Of a stretch of DNA of 64,000 nt, positions 62,131 through 64,000 are shown piece by piece. Source of the stretch: Auanema rhodensis (Eukaryota; Nematoda; Chromadorea; Rhabditida; Rhabditidae); contig OZ059895.1 in assembly GCA_964057225.1 (NCBI GenBank), forward strand, positions 10,478,001 through 10,542,000, written 5' to 3'. Numbering within the stretch: the stretch's first letter is position 1; every line of letters starts with the position of its first letter. The notes beneath the pieces are model-generated. The model saw only the letters and a program-made list of their open reading frames with translations, searched no databases and was not told the DNA's origin. Both the position numbers and the translations under genes were made by a program.

Positions 62131-64000
62131 TTGATTGAGAAGGCAAAACAAATTTTGTTAGCACAGAACCATATTAATCATATTTTCCGGCGGGCATAAG
62201 TTGCTATTTTGTTCGATTTTCATGAAAAAATAAAAGTTTTAAAATGTTTATTTTTAGCCCTAGAAATACGTGCAACATCTTATTATCTAAGAAAACTTGA
62301 AAATTAAATGATTGAAAAAGTAAAACAGATTTTGTTAGCACAGAAACATATTAATCATATTTTAAGGCGGGCTCAAGTTGCTATTTTGTTCGATTTTCAT
62401 GAAAAAATAAAAATTTTAAAATGTTTATTTTTAGCCCTAGAAATACGTGCAACATCTTACTCAACTCAAAATCAACTGTTTGATAATATAAATTAGGTTT
62501 TGTGAGCATATATCCATAGTAATCATGTTTTGCGGCGGGTTCAACTTGCTATTTCGTTTGATTTTTATGAAAAATTAAATATTCTAAATTTTTTATTTCT
62601 TGTCCTAGAAGTACGTGCTACATCTCATTAAACTAAGAATTAGTTGATTGAAAAGGCAAAACAAATTTTGTTAGCACAGAACCATATTAATCATATTTTC
62701 CGGCGCGCTAAAGTTGCTATTTTGTTCGATTTTCATGAAAAAATAAAAATTTTAAAATGTTTATTTTTAGCCTCAGAAATACGTGCAACATCTTATTATC
62801 TAAGAAAATTTGAAAATTAAATAATTGAAAAAGTAAAACCGATTTTGTTAGCCCAGAAACATATTAATCATATTTTAAGGCGGGCTCAAGTTGCTATTTT
62901 GTTCGATTTTCATGAAAAAATAAAAATTTTAAAATGTTTATTTTTAGCCCTAGAAATACGTGCAACATCTTAATATCTAAGAAAATTTGAAAATTAAATA
63001 ATTGAAAAAGTAAAACAGATTTTGTTAGCACAGAAACATATTAATCATATTTTAAGGCGGGCTCAAGTTGCTATTTTGTTCGATTTTCATGAAAAAATAA
63101 AAATTTTAAAATGTTTATTTTTAGCCCTAGAAATACGTGCAACATCTTACTCAACTCAAAATCAACTGTTTGATAATATAAATTAGGTTTTGTGAGCATA
63201 TATCCATAGTAATCATGTTTTGCGGCGGGTTCAACTTGCTATTTCGTTTGATTTTTATGAAAAATTAAATATTCTAAATTTTTTATTTCTTGTCCTAGAA
63301 AAACGTGCTACATCTCATTAAACTAAGAATTAGTTGATTGAAAAGGCAAAACAAATTTTGTTAGCACAGAACCATATTAATCATATTTTCCGGCGGGCTC
63401 AAGTTGCTATTTTGTTCGATTTTCATGAAAAAATAAAAGTTTTAAAATGTTTATTTTTAGCCCTAGAAATACGTGCAACATCTTATTATCTAAGAAAATT
63501 TGAAAATTAAATAATTGAAAAAGTAAAACAGATTTTGTTAGCCCAGAAACATATTAATCATATTTTAAGGCGGGCTCAAGTTGCTATTTTGTTCGATTTT
63601 CATGAAAAAATAAAAATTTTAAAATGTTTATTTTTAGCCCTAGAAAAACGTGCAACATCTTACTCAACCCAAAATCAACTGTTTGATAATATAAATTAGG
63701 TTTTGTGAGCATATATCCATAGCAATCATGTTTTGCGGCGGGTTCAACTTGCTATTTCGTTTGATGTTTATGAAAAATTAAATATTCTAAAAATTTTATT
63801 TCTTGTCCTAGAAATACGTGCTACATCTCATTAAACTAAGAATTAGTTGATTGAGAAGGCAAAACAAATTTTGTTAGCACAGAACCATATTAATCATGTT
63901 TTCCGGCGGGCTCAAGTTGCTATTTTGCTCGATTTTCATGAAAAAATAAAAATTTTAAAATGTTTATTTTTAGCCCTAGAAATACGTGCAACATCTTACT

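Larger units (their letters stand above)
22897..64000 (+). repeat. AT-rich satellite array, right part
   Basis: Continuation of the same head-to-tail array to the end of the window, with the same families and orientation. Local higher-order units differ along it: 690-bp tetramers dominate 26.9-29 kb and 33.4-35.7 kb, 849-bp pentamers 46-47.8 kb, and longer mixed units elsewhere. No unrelated insertion and no non-satellite gene was seen. Confidence 0.97.

Noticed and set aside
587..62496. About fifty separate 62-aa genes
   Set aside because: They are the same satellite monomer repeated. Many lack ATG, differences show no third-position excess, and frame-broken monomers are equally widespread. 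Listed once as a satellite property.
1..64000. CRISPR array
   Set aside because: The repeats are contiguous 168-177-bp monomers that are similar over their whole length. There are no short identical repeats with unique spacers, and the inserted element is eukaryotic.
1..64000. CENP-B box in the satellite
   Set aside because: The family consensus has TTCGATTTTCATGAA and TTCGTTTGATTTTTA, but no TTCGNNNNANNCGGG on either strand in the monomers checked.
1..64000. tRNA, rRNA or a second transposable element in the array
   Set aside because: I read through both satellite parts and found no break in monomer structure other than the one retroelement.

Overview
The window is eukaryotic, non-coding satellite DNA interrupted by one complete LTR retrotransposon. 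Bases 1-14104 and 22897-64000 are a single head-to-tail tandem array of AT-rich monomers of 168 or 177 bp, roughly 320 in all and all in the same orientation. Bases 14105-22891 are a BEL/Pao retroelement with two 533-bp LTRs in which I found no difference, a 5-bp target-site duplication (AAAAC), and one uninterrupted 2578-codon reading frame carrying Gag, protease, reverse transcriptase, RNase H, integrase and a phlebovirus-type envelope module. BEL/Pao elements are restricted to animals, and as far as I know this envelope type in that clade comes from nematodes (the Cer7 group of Caenorhabditis elegans). The window is therefore most likely from a nematode, from a satellite-rich (pericentromeric or heterochromatic) region. 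Species cannot be told. No host gene, tRNA, rRNA or bacterial feature is visible.

Array layout: three main monomer families alternate. Family A is 168 bp with a tail ending AATATAAATTAG. Family B is 168 bp with a tail ending CTAAGAATTAG plus linker. Family C is 177 bp with a tail TATTATCTAAGAAAATTTG. They combine into dimers (336 or 345 bp), trimers (513 bp), tetramers (690 bp) and pentamers (849 bp). These are duplicated again at larger scale: two adjacent 6520-bp blocks just right of the retroelement (to 35859), two shortened 2233/2234-bp derivatives (to about 40 kb), an 849-bp pair (46.1-47.8 kb), a 1022-bp pair (51.0-53.1 kb) and a 2039-bp-period pair (56.6-60.5 kb). This is the pattern expected of recurrent unequal exchange.

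Retroelement layout: the 5' LTR carries a TATA box and an AATAAA signal. The reading frame opens inside the LTR and runs straight through the primer-binding site, Gag, Pol and Env to a TAG 24 bp before the 3' LTR. All catalytic positions I looked for are present, except that the RT box reads YVDN instead of YVDD. The envelope part has three signal-like hydrophobic segments, suggesting it is processed into two glycoproteins plus a small C-terminal product. Intactness, matching LTRs and a perfect target duplication point to a recent insertion.

The most unusual signals are the frame-preserving, peptide-like structure of the satellite (all monomer lengths are multiples of three, with an open core in every main family), the nested duplication hierarchy with an empty-site relative of the insertion inside the window, and the single-frame Gag-Pol-Env organisation with its extra C-terminal module.
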